Both the position numbers and the translations under genes were made by a program. Positions 51,725 through 55,881 of a stretch of 55,881 nt of DNA are shown one piece after another. The stretch lies in assembly GCA_024236075.1 (NCBI GenBank), contig JACKLE010000011.1, positions 1 through 55,881 on the forward strand. Reading direction: 5' to 3'. The number at the start of each line of letters is the position of its first letter. Within the stretch, counting starts at the first letter, position 1. Under the pieces are notes generated by a model. That model had not been told where the DNA came from and made no database searches. It saw only the letters and a list, made by a program, of their open reading frames with translations. Origin of the DNA: Alphaproteobacteria bacterium (GTDB lineage: Bacteria; Pseudomonadota; Alphaproteobacteria; JACAEB01).

Positions 51725-52492
51725 ATGGCGAGCGACCTCGTCCTCGAAGAGCGCCGCGGCGCGATCGTCACGCTGACGCTCAACCGCCCCGAGGCGCTCA
51801 ACGCCTTCACGCCGGACCTTCTGAGCGCGCTCGAGGCGAGCCTCATGCGGCTCGAGACCGACCGCAGCGTGAACGTGCTCATCGTCACCGGGGCGGGCCG
51901 GGCCTTCTCGGCGGGCATCGATCTCAAGCATCTCTCGGGCGGGAGGGTCGCGGACGGCGATGTCGGCGGACGGTTCAACGACACCGCGCGCGCGCTCGCG
52001 GGACGGCTTTCGCGCCTGCCGCAGGCGAGCATCGCCAAGATCAACGGGGCCTGCTTCACCGGCGCGCTCGAGATCGCGCTCGCCTGCGACCTGCGACTCG
52101 CCGCAGAGGACGCGAAGTTCGGCGACACGCATGCCAAGCTCGGCCTGCGCCCGACCTGGGGCATGAGCCAGCGCCTGCCCCGCGCGGTCGGCATGATGCG
52201 CGCGAAGGAGCTCTCCTTCACGGCGCGCACCTTCACCGGCCGCGAGGCGCAGGACTACGGACTGGTCCTCGAGGCGGTGCCCCGCGAGCGGCTCGACGCG
52301 CGCGTCGAGGAAATCGCTACGGCGATAGCGGCGAACAGCCCGGGCACGGTCGCGGCGTACAAGGATCTTTATGCGCAGGCGGACGAGAGCGGCCTCGAGG
52401 CCGGACTCGCCTATGAGGCGACGCGCCACTACGCGATCCCCGATTCCGCCGACCGCGTGAAGGCGCTCCTCGCCCAGATCGCCAGGCGCTGA
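51725..52492 (+). CDS. enoyl-CoA hydratase/isomerase family protein with one altered catalytic position
   Basis: The 255-residue crotonase-fold protein has ALNAFTPDLLSALE, RAFSAGIDLKHL with the oxyanion hole, and GACFTGALEIALACDLR keeping the first catalytic Glu. The second Glu of hydratases (in the usual PE-x-LG stretch) is replaced: the sequence reads GDTHAKLGLRPTWG. Hydration of a double bond is therefore doubtful; isomerase, hydrolase or decarboxylase chemistry on an acyl-CoA is possible. GGGAGG before ATG 51725 supports the start. It stands alone on the plus strand after gph and ends 6 bp from the convergent signalling operon. Confidence 0.85.
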   Translation: MASDLVLEERRGAIVTLTLNRPEALNAFTPDLLSALEASLMRLETDRSVNVLIVTGAGRAFSAGIDLKHLSGGRVADGDVGGRFNDTARALAGRLSRLPQASIAKINGACFTGALEIALACDLRLAAEDAKFGDTHAKLGLRPTWGMSQRLPRAVGMMRAKELSFTARTFTGREAQDYGLVLEAVPRERLDARVEEIATAIAANSPGTVAAYKDLYAQADESGLEAGLAYEATRHYAIPDSADRVKALLAQIARR

Positions 52493-52498
52493 GCGCGC

Positions 52499-53812
52499 TC
52501 AGGCCGCCGAGGGCGGATGCGACGTCGGCGCCCTGGGCCCGGTCTCGTAGAGGTCGGCCAGCTCGAAGACATATGCCCGGTCGGGATCGGGGCTCGCCGC
52601 CCCGACGGCCGGGCCTTGAACGTAGCGAATGCCGAGGGCCATGGCGTTGATCACGAGGCTCTTCGTGCCGAGACCGAGGGCGAAGCGCTCGATGGCCTGA
52701 CCGTCCGTGCCCTGCACGAAGCGGCGCATGATCTGGACCGTGCCCTTCTCCGACTGGCGCGGCGAGCGCGCCTCGACGACGAGGCCCACGCCGTCGCAGC
52801 CGATCCCGCTAAAGACTCCCACCGCGCCGTCGGCCGAGCGCAGGGCGCACAAGATCTGCCGGCACGACGCGCGGAGCTTTGGAAGCTCCTGTCCGAGCCG
52901 GATGTGCGGCACGCCGCTGTCGAGGCCGTGCACGACGAACACGAGATCCTTCGCGACATAGCTCGGAACGGCCTTGCAGAGCTTCGCGTACTCGTTCCAA
53001 TGGCGCGACCGGCTTATGGTGGAAAAGTGCACGGGGCAGGCCAAGAGCAGGCGGCGCCTGCCCTCCGCGAGCGAAACGATGCGCCGACAGCATTCGCGCA
53101 AGGTGAGCGTGTCGATCGCGGCCTGCGCCTCCTCTTCGTCCGCCGTGAGGAAGCCTTCCTGCTTGAGCCTTGCCGCGCCCTCGATCTCGCCTGGCACGGG
53201 CTGGCAGAGATAGAGAAGCACAATCTGCCGCCTCACGTCCCAGATCGGATGATAGGCGAATGCGAGGTTCTTGACGTCGGCCACATGCTCCGTTTCCGGA
53301 TTGAGATCGTAGTGGACGGCGATCTGCTCCTCGACGAAGAAGGTCGACGGGTCCGGCATCAGGCGCTTGCCGACGATTTCCTCCTTGCCCTCGAGCTCGA
53401 TGATGTGATCGAGCGCGGCAGCCCTGTTGGGCGCGGCCGCGATCTTCTTCAGGTCCACCTGGCCGAGGACGTTTCGCACGGCGGCCTCGAGGCCGTTCTC
53501 TCCAAACAGGCGCTTCGAGATCTCGAGTGACAGGCGGAGGCATTTGAGCTGGGATTCCTCGACGCTCAGCGACTTGAAGACGATCACGTAGGAGAGCTCG
53601 CCGAGCTTGAGGAAGAAGTCTCCCGGCCCGAGCTCGTCCTTGATGCGCTTCTCGAAATAGGCATGCACGGGCTCGGAGAGCTGCTGCCAGCGGCCGCCGA
53701 GTCGCTCCTTGATCTCGTCGAGGTCGAGGATGTGCAGCTTTCCCGCCGCGGCCATGTGGGCCATGGCTTCGAGCGCACCCTTTCCCGCCGTGCCCATCGC
53801 GCCGTCGGACAT
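52499..53812 (-). CDS. hypothetical protein, degenerate GGDEF/EAL-like
   Basis: The 437-residue protein is the last gene of the kinase-receiver operon, 3 bp after the receiver gene. No family matches by motif. The N-terminal part (about 25-110) has the shape of a GGDEF domain (ELGPGDFFLKLGELSYVIVF and a following helix) without the GGDEF signature. The C-terminal part (about 245-425) has the rhythm of an EAL barrel, ending NAMALGIRYVQGPAVG where EAL proteins have G-x-QGY-x-P. Metal and catalytic residues of both domains are missing. It may be a sensor of c-di-GMP or a scaffold controlled by the receiver; this is inference from layout. Confidence 0.6.
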   Translation of the reverse strand: MSDGAMGTAGKGALEAMAHMAAAGKLHILDLDEIKERLGGRWQQLSEPVHAYFEKRIKDELGPGDFFLKLGELSYVIVFKSLSVEESQLKCLRLSLEISKRLFGENGLEAAVRNVLGQVDLKKIAAAPNRAAALDHIIELEGKEEIVGKRLMPDPSTFFVEEQIAVHYDLNPETEHVADVKNLAFAYHPIWDVRRQIVLLYLCQPVPGEIEGAARLKQEGFLTADEEEAQAAIDTLTLRECCRRIVSLAEGRRRLLLACPVHFSTISRSRHWNEYAKLCKAVPSYVAKDLVFVVHGLDSGVPHIRLGQELPKLRASCRQILCALRSADGAVGVFSGIGCDGVGLVVEARSPRQSEKGTVQIMRRFVQGTDGQAIERFALGLGTKSLVINAMALGIRYVQGPAVGAASPDPDRAYVFELADLYETGPRAPTSHPPSAA

Positions 53813-53815
53813 CGC

Positions 53816-54247
53816 TCAGTTTCCCTTTCCCTGGGCCCGTCGGTCGGGCTCGGGTACCTCGTCCGAAGCCTCCGCCGGGGCGTTGGGATCGAGACGGCGG
53901 ATCAGCGCCACGAGCGCATCCAGCGCGAAGGGCTTCGACAGCGCGCTGTCCGCGCCGAACCTCTCGGCGACGCCGAGCAGATCCTTGGGGCCGAGCCGCC
54001 CGCCGCCCGTCATGGCGATGATCCGCGCCTCGCTGTAGAGCTTTCTCAGCGTCAGGATGAGCTCGATGCCCTCCTTGTCGGGCATGATGATGTCGGTGAG
54101 GACCAGGTCGGCGGGATCGTCCGCCATGCACTGAAGCGCGGCGACGCCGTTCTCGGCCGTGTCGACCACGAAGCCCTCCTGCTCGAGGGCCGTCTTGAGC
54201 ACCCTTCTCAGCAGATCCTCGTCGTCGACGACCAGAATCTTCGTCAT
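53816..54247 (-). CDS. single-domain response regulator receiver protein
   Basis: The 143-residue protein is a receiver with acidic pocket VVDDEDLL, phosphoacceptor Asp52 in LVLTDIIMPDKEG, and the Lys-Pro pair in SALSKPF, followed by a hydrophilic tail of about 20 residues. It has no output domain. It is encoded between the PAS kinase and the degenerate GGDEF/EAL-like protein and probably connects them by phosphorylation-dependent binding. GGGAGGGGG before the ATG is a strong ribosome-binding site. Confidence 0.92.
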   Translation of the reverse strand: MTKILVVDDEDLLRRVLKTALEQEGFVVDTAENGVAALQCMADDPADLVLTDIIMPDKEGIELILTLRKLYSEARIIAMTGGGRLGPKDLLGVAERFGADSALSKPFALDALVALIRRLDPNAPAEASDEVPEPDRRAQGKGN

Positions 54248-54277
54248 GGACCCCCTCCCGATGCGTTCTCGCGGATT

Positions 54278-55780
<1,503 letters not shown>

Positions 55781-55881
55781 GAGCCCGCGTCCCGAGCGCG
55801 CCCGCGCCTCCTGGCGGCGCGGGCAATGGGACGGCGAACGCCGAAACGAAGCCTAACGTCGCCGCCGCTATCAGGATGGGC

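Overview
The window is GC-rich chromosomal DNA with tightly packed genes and almost no mobile DNA. Its gene content points to an alphaproteobacterium, most likely of the order Hyphomicrobiales (Rhizobiales). Signs include a CpdR-type single-domain receiver next to an N-formylglutamate amidohydrolase, a histidinol-phosphatase of the inositol-monophosphatase type, a class II DAHP synthase, a glmU-glmS pair, a GnnA/GnnB-like pair of the kind used for diamino-sugar lipid A, and a ROSE-like RNA thermometer before an hsp20 gene. These are family-level inferences; no 16S rRNA gene is present.

Layout. 1-1645: a left-truncated SDR and an aldose-1-epimerase-like gene, both on minus. 1763-6843: a signalling operon of histidine kinase, receiver-DUF3369-degenerate GGDEF-EAL protein, and a small EAL-derived protein without catalytic residues. 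6947-9001: bifunctional aldolase/dehydrogenase. 9568-12555: a large RTX protein with an N-terminal alpha/beta-hydrolase domain, ending in a strong terminator. 12888-14780: dodecin, tRNA-Val(GAC), cpdR and an N-formylglutamate amidohydrolase. 14789-14970 (minus): a candidate structured small RNA with its own terminator. 15197-24146: lytic transglycosylase, glycosyltransferase, Pat-like acetyltransferase, phosphotransferase, enolase paralogue and typA. 24383-28437: XRE regulator, hisN, alpha/beta hydrolase and an acyl-CoA carboxylase carboxyltransferase. 28433-29657: two small heat-shock proteins. 29868-34886: esterase, pentapeptide-repeat protein and hybrid kinase.

34883-42474: gnnB/gnnA-like genes, class II DAHP synthase, an osmC gene divergent from a tetR gene with palindromic operators between them, then two tandem Tat-exported TolB-like propeller proteins. 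42641-45888 (minus): a compact cluster reading RusA-like nuclease, REase-like/HEPN-like protein, rpiA, gor. 46018-52492: Tat-exported clan GH-A glycosidase, glmS, glmU, phosphoglycolate phosphatase and an enoyl-CoA hydratase-family protein. 52499-55780 (minus): a second signalling operon of PAS kinase, receiver and a degenerate GGDEF/EAL-like protein.

Two themes stand out. Both phosphorelay operons end in a protein that looks like a catalytically dead c-di-GMP-type domain, suggesting protein-protein or ligand-sensing outputs. Housekeeping genes are interleaved with uncharacterised ones: a RusA plus REase/HEPN-like nuclease pair translationally coupled upstream of rpiA, and a phosphotransferase overlapping an enolase paralogue that has lost conserved active-site residues. 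The same 14-bp palindrome (TGACGCATGCGTCA) lies upstream of the phosphotransferase-enolase pair and of a Tat-propeller gene 22.7 kb away, suggesting a shared regulator. No CRISPR array, insertion sequence, integrase or prophage module was seen.
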